Of a stretch of 62,045 nt of DNA, positions 1 to 12,110 are shown piece after piece (position 1 is the first letter of the stretch; the number at the start of each line of letters is the position of its first letter). Origin of the DNA: Stenocarpella maydis (taxonomy: Eukaryota; Ascomycota; Sordariomycetes; Diaporthales; Diaporthaceae); contig NQMI01000142.1 in assembly GCA_002270565.1 (NCBI GenBank), positions 56,380 through 118,424 of the forward strand, in the 5' to 3' direction. The notes under the pieces were generated by a model, which did not search any database, had not been told where the DNA came from, and saw only the letters and a list, made by a program, of their open reading frames with translations. Position numbers and translations under genes: made by a program.

Positions 1-805
1 TATAAAACAACTATTTCTAGTTCTTTTTTTCTCTTTCCTCCGTCTTATATCTTTTATTTCCTTCTTTCTACCCCCTATTATATTAAATGCTTCTCTACTT
101 ATAATTATTATAGCGCCTAAGGGCTTTAATAAAATGATATACCTTATATTAGTAGGCATTAGATGTTTTTCCCATTATGTTCTTTCTGCTAGTCGTGTTT
201 TTATTATATATTACTTTGTAAGCTTTTAGGTCTCTACCACTTAGGAGATCTCTTTTAAGAACTTATTTAGCCCTTATACTTTTTTTTTATTTAACTTTAA
301 GTTATATATTCGAAATTAAATTCCCTTTAACTTATTAATTTTATTAAAATAACCTTTATAGCTTTCCAAATTAATAATAAGTATATTAATTTGCTTTAAT
401 AATAAATATTTATTATTTAATTTATAGCCTTTAAGCTTTAGTATAGGTTTTACTTTAACTTAAACTTAGTTGTTATATGAGGTATTTATTCTACTACTAT
501 TCCTTTATTAGCTTTATTTATTTAATGCTGTTTAAAGTAAGGAAGCATAGTTGATATACATTAATTATGCTATGGAGGTAGTTAATTTTAACTTCTTGAT
601 GCTCTTGTGATTAGCTATATGAACTTAATAAAATTGAAGTAGTGTTACTTAGAAGGCTGAATAACTATATGAGTAGTATTAGTGAAATGCTAAATAACTG
701 TTCTTGAGTGGTTGTGATTGAGAAGGCTTATGCATGAATAAATCATGTGTGTATTCTATGTGAGCATGTAGTCTTGAAGACTATAGCCTTTTTATATTGC
801 TAATT

Positions 806-1075
806 GTAAGTAATTTATAAAAAGGAAGGCTTTGAGTTATATAATGAATTTGGTTTATATGGTTCTTAATAATATTAAATCAGGTTAAGATAGCTTTAAA
901 CTTGATATAATAAACTTAATATAATAGTATTAACTATGCTTATATAGTGTAAGGTATTTGCAAAAAGGAAGGCCTTAAGTTATATAGTAAATTTACTTGC
1001 ATATAGTTCTTAATAGTATTTAACTAGCTAATAGCTAGAGATAGCTTTAAAATTAATAGCTTAATAGCTTGTTAA
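806..1075. repeat. Diverged direct duplication of about 100-120 bp
   Basis: The stretch at about 806-905 and that at about 956-1075 share the same order of words: an aaaaaggaaggc core, then gttatata, then gttcttaata, then gatagcttta. Differences are mainly C/T and G/A. It looks like two tandem copies of one unit drifting by RIP-type change. The function is unknown. Confidence 0.5.
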
Positions 1076-1312
1076 TAGTGCTAGTATGAATTACTACAAT
1101 CTGAGATTAAGACTTATAGTATAAAATAATAGTTTATAGTTTAATATTAGTAAAAGTAGTAATTAAAGAATCAATATTAGGAATATATATTATAAACTAC
1201 TTATTATAATGGAAATTCATTTTTATTTATTAAGAGCAAATATTATGTATTCCAATTGAAATAAGAAACTTAAAAAATATAACTAGTCTTAGAGTTCTAA
1301 ATTTATAAATCA

Positions 1313-1540
1313 TAAATCAATAAATCAATAAATCAATAAATCAATAAATCAATAAATCAATAAATCAATAAATCAATAAATCAATAAATCAATAAATCAA
1401 TAAATCAATAAATCAATAAATCAATAAATCAATAAATCAATAAATCAATAAATCAATAAATCAATAAATCAATAAATCAATAAATCAATAAATCAATAAA
1501 TCAATAAATCAATAAATCAATAAATCAATAAATCAATAAA
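1313..1540. repeat. Octamer tandem array (taaatcaa)n
   Basis: About 28 nearly perfect copies of the 8-bp unit taaatcaa fill this stretch. The array is homogeneous compared with the degenerate DNA around it, so it expanded recently by slippage. The period of 8 breaks any reading frame and no coding role is likely. Confidence 0.95.
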
Positions 1541-2439
1541 ATATAATTATTTAGAATTTTATAAATATTATTATATTTCTATATATATTCTTTCTATAAT
1601 CCCAAACTAATATATATTTTAATAATGAAAGTATTATATAATTAAACACTATATAAAAGATTATAATAATAATAATAACCATATTATAATTATATTATAA
1701 TATTACTTGAACTTTATTATTTTATAAGTTTTATATTAAAATAGAACTTTTAATTTTATAACTCTTATTATAATTTATATATATATTTTAAAGTATTCTT
1801 AATTTTTCTTAAAATCTTATTTCATTATTTGTATTAATTTCAAGCAATCTTAATTATTTAGCTAAAATAAAAAACTATACTTTATAAATTAATTAAAAGC
1901 ATATTAAGTACTTTAAATATAAATAAATATTAAGATATATTAGGCGCTTTATATTAATTATATATAAAGCATTATTAATGAATATTAATTTAAATTTTTT
2001 ATGCTCTTTTTTATTATATAATTAATAAAATAGATTTCTAATCTTTAATAAATCTAACGAGTATTTACTTAATATTTATTTATAGCTTTTGTTTTTTTAT
2101 TTTTAAATATTTTTTGGTTTTAATTATTTTTAAGTATTAATTTTTTTTTATTAAGTTTTGTTTGTTTTTATAATTCTTTTAAACTATATTATTATATTAT
2201 CTTATATTATAATTTGACTTAAAAAATGTTAAATACTTTAAGTATTATAACTCTATTTGTAAGTTTTATATTATTTTTATCAATTTTTAAATAAGTTAAA
2301 TAATTAAAAGTAATTTTGCTTTAAAAATAGAAGATATATATTATTATTATTAAATTATAATATATTAACAAAGTAAATAAATACGGAAATATAGGAATAA
2401 TATAAAAATTAAAGATATAATTAATATTAAAAAAGAACT

Positions 2440-2650
2440 ATTTCATATAAACGTTAATACTTTTTAACTTTATTATATTTATTTTAAAGCTTTTAAATTT
2501 ATAAATCTTACTAAAAATAATTAATCAAGTATAGTTAATATTAATTAGTATTAAAATTTATTAAGTATTTTGCCTTACATAGGTACTAAAGTAGCCTAAA
2601 GTTAATAAATTTACTAATAACTAGGTACTTTATAGTCTTACTTATTTCTT
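2440..2650 (-). repeat. RepB copy, strongly degenerate
   Basis: Read on the minus strand, the part around 2555-2640 keeps the RepB order: a ctagtta word, an aaatttattaactttaggctac word, then agtacct and a tail rich in taatac. It is recognisable only by comparison with the better copies at 52840-53150 and 58881-59138. It was probably mutated by RIP. Confidence 0.5.
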
Positions 2651-2819
2651 AATACTTTATATTATTAAAAAATTTAAAATATAAAACTAAAATAAAAATT
2701 AAGAAGATACGGATATAGTAAGGCTTTATATTTAGAGAGATTACTTATTAACAATACTTATTATAATAAACTTTAACCTACTCTATATTAATAATAGGGG
2801 GAAAAAGTAAAAATATAAT

Positions 2820-2919
2820 TGATGAGACTGGGACTTGAACCCAGGAGGATCGCTCCACCAGGAACAGTTGTTAAGATAAACCTTAACCTGGCGCCATAAA
2901 CCAACTCGGCCATCTCACC
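2820..2919 (-). tRNA. tRNA-Leu, anticodon AAG, with intron
   Basis: The 100-nt gene folds as a class II tRNA. The 7-bp acceptor stem (GGTGAGA with TCTCATC, one G-T pair) is followed by discriminator A, as leucine tRNAs have. The D arm has GGCCGAGTTGG. The anticodon stem is CCAGG/CCTGG with loop TTAAGG..T, so the anticodon is AAG (plus-strand 2882-2884). A 17-nt intron at 2864-2880 follows the base after the anticodon, the usual eukaryotic position, and its CTTAA can pair with the anticodon loop. The variable arm has stem GGAG/CTCC. The T arm is CTGGG-TTCAAGT-CCCAG. It reads CUU codons, with inosine at the wobble position also CUC and CUA. It lies exactly where AT-rich DNA gives way to a GC-rich island. 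Confidence 0.95.
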
Positions 2920-4080
2920 CTTGTCTGATGTTGCTGAAGGATTTGGCAAGGTTATATCCGGCTGTGGTGCGTTATGTGGAATCTAGGGTGGGACGGCAGA
3001 TGGGGACGGCAGATCCGAGATGAGGGGCGGATCCTGTTGGCCTGTGGATGGTCGGGTGGCCAGGGCGGGCGGGGCACTGCTGTGGTCACCAAAATACACT
3101 AAATTAAACAATCACTTGGCATGCATGATGAAGAATGTTATGCTGGTGTCCAGTGATATACATGTGGGGCAATGTTCCTTGTCCGATGCTGTGAGAGACG
3201 GCTCGTCGGGTCTCGGGTTTCGGGTCTCGGCTCTCAGCTTGTGACTTAAACCATCGGATGCTTGCTCAGACGGACACCAAGACCAACAGCAAAGCTACAT
3301 GCTGCATTCTCCAAAGCAATGGTCTGGTCTCTAGACAGGCTTTCAGCATGCATAAGAAACAACAAAAACAGGGGTATTAAAAAGGAAGAAACCAAGACCC
3401 ACTAAAGCTCACTACCTGAATGGAGATCTTTGTTGGGAGTAGTGTGCCTGAGGACATATAACCCCTACGAGAAAGCCATCTCGCTGTGCTTCCATTTAGT
3501 TACCCACCGCAACCCAGATTGCTTCATGATTCTGATATCAGCAGAATCAGAATTAGGTGCTTAACATCAGGACATAATTTTTTTGCAGCAAATAGTTACG
3601 AGCATGTTTGTAAGTCATAGACAGACTTGGGAATTGGGAGCCAAATTCCCGGGCCTCGCTCAGTGTTATAGGATTATGCGCCAGGCCCCCTCATATGGAG
3701 AGACGAAGAAACACAAATTTGATTTTAACAGCAAACAATTTTGAAAGACAACGCGCCTTTACGCTGCATGCATGTGGTCTAGGTTGGTCAGTAGCTGCCC
3801 TATCGGTTGCCTACCTACCCAGGTACCCAGGTACGAACTTAGCTCTACAGTAGGTTTGGTAGTCACACACCGTTGTCCTTTGGCCTGTTGCATTTGCCTT
3901 AGTCTCTGGGTCGGTACCTGGGTATGGGTATCTACCCAGTCAAGGCTCTTTGGTGCCACTATCCTGTGGTCTGTCCCATGGTTCTGCCCGTGGTATGGTT
4001 TGATGTTGACGGCCCACTTTCGGCCCCCCCTCCTAATTCAGCCCCCCACACCTAAACACCCGTGGTTCAAGACCTACTAT
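2920..4080. other. Small GC-rich island without a recognisable gene
   Basis: Base composition is like the gene-bearing blocks, but the ORFs (74, 66 and 103 aa) overlap on opposite strands and resemble no family I know. Around 3812-3842 there are short cctaccta/caggtac repeats. It may be the remnant of a flank of the tRNA gene. I see no promoter or RNA gene besides that tRNA. Confidence 0.6.
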
Positions 4081-4224
4081 TAAGTCTAAGCTAAATTCTA
4101 TATCAGTAAGTAGGACAGTAAGGACCTTTTTGCCAGGTTTACTAATGAAATAATACATTATAAAATACTAAGGACTGCACTAGAAATTCTTATCAAATAC
4201 AAAAATCAATAACATAGTTTATTA

Positions 4225-4510
4225 ATAAGTAAAATATATTAATAAGTAGGATAGTTATACTATATTTACCAACTCTAGCTAACTCTAGTATTACCCTAGT
4301 ATTAAGTAACTAATAAAAGTTGAAATTAATTAACACTAATTATATTTAAATATTTATTTCCAATTAAACTTATTAATTTAAAGTAAGTAAGATAAATATA
4401 ATACTAATTTAAGTAAGCTAAGTTTAATAAGAAAAAGACACTTTATATTAATTAATATTAACTATAACATTAAAATTTTAATTTAGTATAAATAGTTAAT
4501 AAATATAACA
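4225..4510 (+). repeat. RepB copy, degenerate
   Basis: It follows the RepB word order on the plus strand: ctctagtattaccctagtatt, taactaataaaagtt, taacactaattat, aaacttattaatttaaagtaag, gataaatataatactaattt, then actttatatta. The GC-richer 5' head seen in good copies is lost. It abuts the 5' end of a RepA copy. Confidence 0.5.
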
Positions 4511-4512
4511 TA

Positions 4513-5060
4513 TGTTAAACAGAACCGCTCAGCAAGGAGTTACCCTAGACTTTGTGCAAGGAGTTACCCTAGACTTGCTAGTCAGGCGAATTTCGCTAAG
4601 TACGCCCAGTGCGTGCGCGACGCAAGATGAGTTTGGTGGCCGTGAGTCGATTATTTTGGCCTGCATTTGCACCTTAATTCAGACCTCTGCATTACCCTTA
4701 TTTCTTACCCAAAAAGTATATGACTTAGTGCATTGGATAGCCTGATTTCTGAAGTTTGTATGTACTTAATTTGGGCATTGCTAGGGCTATGGTTGGCTGG
4801 CTGCTTGGAACCAAAGATGGTGTGTTGGAAGGGCGAATTTTCCGGCATTTGCAAATTTGCACCAGAGCCTACCGCAGCGTGCCCAGGGGTGAGACGACGT
4901 CGGAGGGTATATAAGGAGGGCTTACAGAAGCCCAACTTAATTCAATATAAAGTTGTCCAGACCATTGTCAATCGTCCCAATTCGCCTCAGAGCACCATAC
5001 TGCGACCCTGCCGAAACACACGCTGAACTGAATGCTATTTTATAGCACAAATTCATCAGA
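4513..5060 (+). mobile_element. RepA dispersed repeat, copy 1 (possible solo LTR)
   Basis: It begins TGTTAAACAGAACCGCTCAG and ends CACAAATTCATCAGA. Next to the 5' end are two copies of a 24-bp unit (caaggagttaccctagac core). The body has a TATA-like GTATATAAGG near 4905, closely followed by a perfect 6-bp stem (GGGCTT-ACAG-AAGCCC) and a CA-rich 3' end. This layout recalls an LTR (U3 with repeats, TATA, R/U5), but the ends are not the canonical TG..CA and I see no matching flank duplication here. Several 76-100 aa ORFs occur, none with a credible start or family. Confidence 0.75.
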
Positions 5061-8000
5061 CATTTATCTACCTATCTATAGGTATACTATAGTTAATATC
5101 TTGTATTTAGCTCCTAGTTATCTTATTAAAGGGAAATAGAAGTTAAATATAAATAGCTTATCTCTATTAAATATAATTTCCTTAAATAGTTTATATTAAC
5201 TAATAATAATCTTTAGGAAGGTATAAGAAAGTTCTTTTACTATACTTGCTTCTTTATAGGGTATAAAGTAAGTATACTTTATAAATTTATCCACTATAAC
5301 CGTGATGCTATTTTCCTTAACATTAGTTATTAATTTATTTAATAAAGAAAGTTTAATTATGAAGCTTAAATTAATTAAGTTTTATAATCCCCTAGGTATT
5401 AATAGTTGTTATAGTAGCTTATATAGGTTATATTTATCTACTTTACTTTTATTATAAATTTTATATTTATTAATAACTTCTATAATAGCATCTCTTATAT
5501 TTAGGAAGCTCTAGTACTATCTAAGTTATAGGTATATTATTTATATACCTTAGTATTTATGTACTAGTGCTTTATAGAGTCCTTAGATAACTTCCTTCTA
5601 AAGAGCTAGAGGTAGGTTAATACTTGCCTTTATAGTACTAAATTCCTTCAGTATTTTATAAGCAGGGTTTCTCTAATTCTAAGATATCCTTATAATACTG
5701 CTTAACTTTCTATATAAAGTCCTTCTAGGGTAACACTTTATATAGAGCTATAAGTTATTATTTACTAATTCCTAGTCTCCTATTTATATTAATTTATAAT
5801 AGAGTATATATCTTAAGGGGTGCTTCCTGGATATAATTAAATTATCTATTAATTATATCTACTTATCCATTTTTTAATCTTTTCCAATAAATGAATTTAA
5901 TATTAAATTAAAATAAGCATTCTACTTATTACATTCATTATTTATTAAGTTCCTTAATGGTAAAAAAGTAGGTTAAGTTCTTATAATTTATATAAACCTT
6001 AATTAGGTACTTACGACTAATGAAGTAGTATTCTCATTTTTAAAATAATTTAATAATTACTATAAGTTTTTATTATATATTAGGTAGTTAAGTTCAAGTC
6101 TGTTAAGGTTTTTAAAGAAAATGATAATAAGGGGAATTTCCTTTACTTGTTTTTTTATTCTATCTCCCCTTTAATAGTAAAGTTTAATACATTTATTTTA
6201 ATTTTGAATTCCTTTTATAGATCTACTATCATAAATACTAATTCCAAGAACCTTTATATTTGAATTTCATTACATACCTTTTATTTTATATCTCTTTATA
6301 TAAATAATTCATTCTTTTTTAAAAAGTTTATAAGGGGTTATAAGATTTCTCTCTAGTCCTTAATATACTATTAGTAGAAGTTAATGTATTCTTAATGTCC
6401 TTATATATCCTTAATGCTAGTAGGAGTGGGCTAATCCTTATTTATTATGATCTTAAAGTCTTATATTTAAATATCTTTTAATTAGATAATATATCCAAGG
6501 TAATTAACCTTCTATATATAGAAATAATATTTCTCTAATTCTATAAGTAAATTAGTATCTTAAAGCTTCTATAGTACCTATTTAATATATTTGTTATATA
6601 TTCTAAAATCCGTAAAGAATATCAAAATATTATTAAAATATATAATAATAAAGTAATTAAGATACTAACTAAGGACTAAGTTAATTATTTTTTAGAATAA
6701 TACTAGAGCATTAATAATTTTAAATAGTATAATTGATATTTTAAAGTATGTATAGTATATTCCAAATGTTTTCTTTTATTCTTATCCTTCCTTAATTTAG
6801 ATAAGGTTATATCTATACTTTAAATTAAGTATTATAATTTATTATACTCCCTTAAGTCTATCTTATAGCTTCTTAATAAGTAGCAAGAGGAACCAGTTCT
6901 TAATTATAATATTATTTATTTAATAATAATTAATATAAAGTTATAATTTACTATTTTCTTTAAGTATAAATAAGATTGGGTATCCTATAGGTAATCTTAA
7001 GAGTTATATATATTCTTTTTCAAGATTTTTATTAAGGTACTTATAGAATGCCCTTAGTTATCCTTTATTAAGTCTACAGTTTTGATAAAATCTTGATATA
7101 GTGCTTAGTTTAAGTAGACTTTTATAGTTCTATTTACTATAGTAAGGTAAACTATATTAAACTATTCGGAAAAACCTTTAGAGAACTAATAATATTCTTC
7201 TAATACTTAGTCCAATCTTAAAAATATATTATCTTATTTTTTCTTTTATATTATATAAATAAACCTTCTAATTATTAGTCTAATAGCTTTTATATATTAA
7301 CGCTAATGCTATAAGGTTTCTTCTAGAGATATAATGATTATCTCTAGGGTATTTAGTACTAATATTTACTTAATAGTTACTCAAATTTCTTATATCTATT
7401 ATTATATAGCTCTAAGTAGTGCGATTTTCTCAATCTAGGGTAAATTATCATCCTAATATGCCTTTTTATCATATTTCATAGTTAGTTTTATTATTATATT
7501 AGTCTGAACTAGACTGCCTTTAAGTCGCTATACTTCCTTAGCTATATTTAATAAGTTCATTTAAGTATAAATTCTGCTGCTATCCTTAGGGACTAAACTT
7601 TATTATTTCTTTACATTACCCATTCCTTCTCTATATATTAACCAAGAGATCTAGCTACTAATCTAGTTAATATATAAGTTGCTCTTCTTAAGCTATATAA
7701 TCAAAGATATAATCTTATACTTTACTATATTTATAATATTAAACTGGATATTTTTATTTTAATTAGTAAGAATATTTTAAAGATAATCAATGTCTATATT
7801 AATAATCCTATTTTTATAAATTACTTCTTATTTATGAATTATGTTAAATAAATAAAATTCCATTTTCTTTATTATAATATCGTATATTAATTTATTATTA
7901 CTAATACAATAAAACCTTCTTAAGTTTCATTTTTAATTAGCAGTATAAAGTATTATTACCTAATCCATATTAATATCTTAATATATTTATATTTCCTACT

Positions 8001-8210
8001 TCCTATTATATAGAGAGATCTTCTGCAATTCTTTATAGCTAGCTAAAGCTTATTTAAATATAACCTTTAGCATTTTTTACTATGTTATCTTTCATAAGGA
8101 CCTTCTTAAATCTTTGAAAAGCTCCTTTTATAAGTCTATATACTACTTGTAGCACTATTATTACTAATATAAGGACTTTTGGTACTATATTATTATTATT
8201 TAAGGGCAGA
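5061..8210 (-). pseudogene. Ty3/gypsy retrotransposon pol relic, RIP-degraded
   Basis: On the minus strand the decayed translation still follows the Ty3/gypsy pol order. At about 6590-6660 a YFNNILIF stretch stands where reverse transcriptase has its YLDDILIF-type motif, both aspartates changed to Asn as G-to-A RIP would do. LGYII follows at about 6490-6507, a PTPT-S-KD stretch at 6400-6440 and an INFY stretch after it. The integrase core is seen at about 5235-5345 (ITVIVDKFIKYTYFIPYKE, where the family has a D..TKYAHFIP motif). Stops are frequent throughout. The 5' gag/protease part would be near 7000-8200 but is too decayed to name. No intact LTR pair was found. It is certainly dead; the outer borders are approximate. 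Confidence 0.8.
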
Positions 8211-8543
8211 GTTCTAATACTCAAGTATACAAATATATACCTGAGTATATAAGTATATAGGTATATAAATATATAAATATATGTATATTTATTTCAGCTA
8301 GCTCTATATAATTTTAATATTCTTTTTAATATTTAATTATAAAAATCAAAAATAGATAATAAATATAATAAATATTAATTAAAAAATATGAACTTAATAT
8401 ATTTTAATTATATACTTATATACCTATATACTTAAAATATATACTTGTATACTTATGTACTTGGAATATATACTTATATACTTATATACCTGTGTATTTG
8501 AAATGTATACTTGAGTATATAAGTATATAAAATATATTGTATA

Positions 8544-8974
8544 CTGAAAACGGGCCAAGAGAGAGAGCGAGAGGACAAAACCTCCACACACACAAAAAGA
8601 CACACGTTCTGCCAGAGCCCTGATCAAGCAACCACCCTAAGAGGAGCGTGGAAGGTAAGAAGAGGAGCCCCTAACGCGATAGGAGAGTTATAAGGGGAAT
8701 AGAGGGTGCTAAAAAGGAGAGGCAGAAAAAGAGGGTATAANAAAATAGAGTAAACGATCTATTTGGCGTATGATAGTGAAAACGGGCCCAGAGGGGAGAG
8801 CGAGAGGACAAAACCTCCACACACACAAAAAGGCACACGTTCTGCCAGAGCCCTGATCAAGCAACCACCCCAAGAGGAGCGTGGAAGGCAAGAAGAGGAG
8901 CCCCTGACGCGATAGGAGAGTTATGAGGGGAATAGAGGGTGCCAAAAAGGAGAGGCAGAAAAAGAGGGCACAAG
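8544..8974. repeat. Direct 197-bp duplication differing by RIP-type transitions
   Basis: Positions 8544-8740 and 8777-8974 are the same sequence. At least eight differences run one way, with T or A in the first copy against C or G in the second (accctaag/accccaag, ggtaag/ggcaag, cctaac/cctgac, ttataag/ttatgag, gctaaa/gccaaa). A single N (8741) separates them. They contain a cacacacaca run and purine-rich text. The parent element is unknown. Confidence 0.9.
8741..8741. other. Single-N assembly gap
   Basis: One undetermined base at the junction between the two copies of the 197-bp duplication. Its place at a repeat edge suggests a contig join rather than a base-call failure. Confidence 0.8.
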
Positions 8975-10648
8975 AAATAGTTTCACAGTACACACGTATA
9001 TATCTGACAGATACAAATTCACAGGGTATAAAAAGATTGATTCTCTAGGACTAGAAAGTTTCTCAAAAGCAACGACAGGAAGGCCCCTTCTTATAGGTCT
9101 TGGAGGGGGGGGGATGCCAAGGCTGGTTTTCCTCCGGATTCCGAAACATGCCGGTTCCCCTAGACCCCGGAACAATAACTAGAGTATTCTGAATGCTCCT
9201 AATTAGATGCCTGGATTTATTGATTTTCGATTGGATATTAAAACTCTAGATAAGAGCTAAGGCTTTCTTAGTGGGTAAGCTAGGAGGGGCGGATTTAAGT
9301 AGCCTGGTTTTAATTTAGTTTCCGAACTTCTAGCCATTCTTTTTATAATTCTCTCGGAAGAAAAAACTAATATAGGTGGTTATAAGGAGTCTATAGGCAG
9401 TTGATCCTAGCTGCGGTATAACCTTCACCTGGATTGCTATACATGCCCATTTTAAGAATCCTTTAGGTAGCCTAGGAGTAAGGAAGTATGTAATATAGTC
9501 CTTTATATGGGGTTATATTATGTTATGAGTTCTCTGATTAGGATGAGTATTGATTATACTGAGCCGTTTGGTGTTCCTATTGAAGATGCTTAATACCTAA
9601 TGGCCTGGGGTATGTATAACTTGCATGATAAACCTCTGGCTGTCCTTTAGTGAGTGGTATCTTTATGATTTGGGGGGTTCTCTGTTAATATTATAGGTTA
9701 TGGGCACTATAAAGACTAGGTTGCTGAAATTAATTAGCTGCTAATTAATAAGCCCTAGAATATGATTAGTGTATAGGTATGCCTCTTGAGTTATGAGACC
9801 TTTCGTATTGTAAAGGGTTATAAGGAAGTTGCTATAGTGAGTGCTAAATAGGTTCTTCTGCTTAGGGGGGTCTCTAAACTGAGGATAGGGATTGATGCTC
9901 TTGAAATATGTGTCCACTACCTGCTGTATATGATTACTGTGTCCCTATTTTTGGTTCTGAAAGATTGATGGTTATATTAAAAGGTCCGATATATTACAAG
10001 CTTGGGAGAGTGCCAACCTATTATTAAGGATTCTGGTTTTAAACGGGTTTTTTATTAGGTTTATATTAGCTCTATAATCTTAGTTTCCTTAATTATGGAT
10101 ATTATATAGGTTAGGAAATTATAGCTGCTATATAGGGTTGATATTATTAAAATTTGTAATGAAGGGCAATACTAAAAGTCGCGCTTTGAGGCCAACTTGA
10201 TTAGAAGGGTTTGAGTACTTAATAATAGGTATGGGGGTGTTGGGATTATTTATAGGGCTGACTTGGCCCTTTGGACTGTTAATGGCTGTGAATTAGATTA
10301 ATGGGGATCTCTTTTTCTTTCCCTTACCTTTTTTTATTGTTTGCTAGCTTAAGGAAGATATCTTTCTGATTAGTTGGATTGGGGAGAAGGGTGCTAAGGC
10401 AAGGAGAAATTAGGTAATAGAGGGGAGGTAATGAGTTTTAAGGGTAGAGGTTAATGGTTGCAGCAGCTTTTAAGTCTTAATAATGCAAGTTATGCTGTGC
10501 TAATTAGAGATCAGCTAAGGTATAGTGGTTATAGAAGAAGTAGTCAGGTTGGAGGTTATAGTAGAAAGGTGGGCTTTTATTAGAAGGGGAGCCTTAAGAT
10601 GGGTAAATTACTTGAGCTAGTAAATTACTTAACTTCCTTCCTTTTTCT
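8975..10648. other. RIP-affected DNA, unassigned
   Basis: The first 200 bases (to about 9180) are less decayed and include a run of nine G near 9107. From 9180 on, the plus strand looks like a former coding sequence: moderate G, few C, many TAG/TAA where CAG/CAA would be. I could not match the decayed reading to a known transposon protein, so no function is given. Confidence 0.5.
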
Positions 10649-10649
10649 N
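10649..10649. other. Single-N assembly gap
   Basis: One N five bases before the 5' end of RepA copy 2, again at a repeat edge. Confidence 0.8.
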
Positions 10650-10654
10650 ATATT

Positions 10655-11251
10655 TGTTAAACGGAACCGCTCAGCAGGGCGTTGGTACTCCGTGCAAGGA
10701 GTTACCCTAGACTTCGTTGTAAGGAGTTACCCTAGACTTTCTAGCAAGGAGTTACCCTAGACTTGCGAGTCAGGCGATTTTCGCTAAGTACGCCCAGTGC
10801 GTGCGTGACGCAAGATGAGTTTGGTGGCCGTGAGTCGATTATTTTGGCCTGCATTTGCACCTTAATTCAGACCTCTGCATTACCCTTATTTCTTACCCAA
10901 AAAGTATATGACTTAGTGCATTGGATAGCCTGATTTCTGAAGTTTGTATGTACTTAATTTGGGCATTGCTAGGGCTGTGGTTGGCTAGTTGCTTGGAACC
11001 AAAGATGGTGTGTTGGAAGGGCGAATTTTCCGGCATTTGCAAATTTGCACCAGAGCCTACCGCAGCGTGCCCAGGGGTGAGACGACGTCGGAGGGTATAC
11101 AAGGAGGGCTTACAGAAGCCCAACTTAATTCAATATAAAGTTGTCCAGACCATTGTGAATCGTCCCAATTCGCCTTAGAGCACCATACTGCGACCCTGCC
11201 GAAACACACACACGTTGAACTGAATGCTATTTTATAGCATAATTCATCAGA
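10655..11251 (+). mobile_element. RepA dispersed repeat, copy 2
   Basis: It has the same ends and body as copy 1, with three 24-bp units near the 5' end and the extra words cagggcgttggtact ahead of them. The TATA-like box reads GTATACAAGG here. Only scattered C-to-T changes separate it from the other copies, although its neighbours are heavily mutated. Flanks atatt and aattt are at best an imperfect target duplication, and an N lies next to it. Confidence 0.75.
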
Positions 11252-11369
11252 AATTTACAGTAATAAAGAAGGGCTAGATAGAGGAGAAAATTACTATTAA
11301 GTGAGTAAGAAGAGTCTTTATTCCTCAAATAAAGCCAAGGGACCTTAACAAATAGCAATTACTAGTTAT

Positions 11370-12110
11370 CAACGAGCACTATAGCCATATAACGCTTGAT
11401 TTTATATAAGAGTACTTCTTAAATCAAATTTATATAGTCTTTTTACTAGCATATACCTCTTATATACTACAGCCCCTTAATATTGGGGTATTTATGCCTC
11501 TAAAGGCCTTCTTTAAGAAGCACTTGCATAGCCTTAGGCAATTTAATTTATTAACCGCTATAATAAGACAATGATTTCTTTACTACTACTAGAGGGCACG
11601 CAAAGAAGCAATTACAGCGGAAAATATTCATTCGAGATGGAGGGCAACAAATCTTTAGCCCATCTCCCGGCTAAGGGCACTACGAAGCCACTATATCCTT
11701 GAAAACGACTAAAATCAGCTGGAAATGGGCAAATTAAGTGGTCAGAATTACTTCATTAGGCCAAAAGGAATACTTAAGTATATTTTTCAACCACTAGGGC
11801 CGAATTTTATTACGCTAACAAAGTCCTAAAAGGTACGCCACTTAATTGCTAATTATAAGTATCAGAATACTCAAGCCCCACTCAATAACAACTTCTCAGA
11901 AAAATCCTTAAAGCATATGATAAGAAAGAGACAGAGTTAGCAATAACATTACAAAAAAACAAGTAGCTACAGAGTCAAATTAAAGCTAGCAGAAAGCTCA
12001 AAAGGAAGAAGGTTATAATTAACCCAAATGCAGCTTTTGCTGATATTGAGGCTATTCAGAAGGCTAAAATTAAGGCCAGCAAGGTATCATCTAATAGCAA
12101 TACATCTAAC
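11370..12110 (+). pseudogene. pogo/Fot1-like transposase relic (C-terminal half)
   Basis: In one plus frame, decayed text reads EHYSHITLDFI, then LLAYTSYILQPLNIGVF-PLKAFFKKHL, the DDE region that in pogo/Fot1 transposases reads DGHxSH, LPxHTSHxLQPLDxGxF. The catalytic Asp of QPLD is Asn here. After frame changes come ARKEAITAENIHSRWRATN (the family has ITAENIxxGWRATG) and, near 11900-12110, a Lys-rich helix ending in INPNAAFADIEAIQKAKIKA, typical of the C-terminus. The N-terminal half with the helix-turn-helix and first Asp is missing, cut by the RepA copy upstream. It is less decayed than the gypsy relics. Confidence 0.8.

Larger units (their letters stand above)
1..2819. other. AT-rich, RIP-like repeat block
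   Basis: Extremely AT-rich DNA in all frames with no ORF worth keeping. It holds a diverged direct duplication, an octamer tandem array and a decayed RepB copy, listed separately. The TA-rich composition without long reading frames fits old repeats mutated by RIP. I could not assign the rest to a named element. Confidence 0.7.

Noticed and set aside
1313..1540. CRISPR-like or origin array
   Set aside because: Direct 8-bp units without spacers in a fungal genome; a microsatellite explains it.
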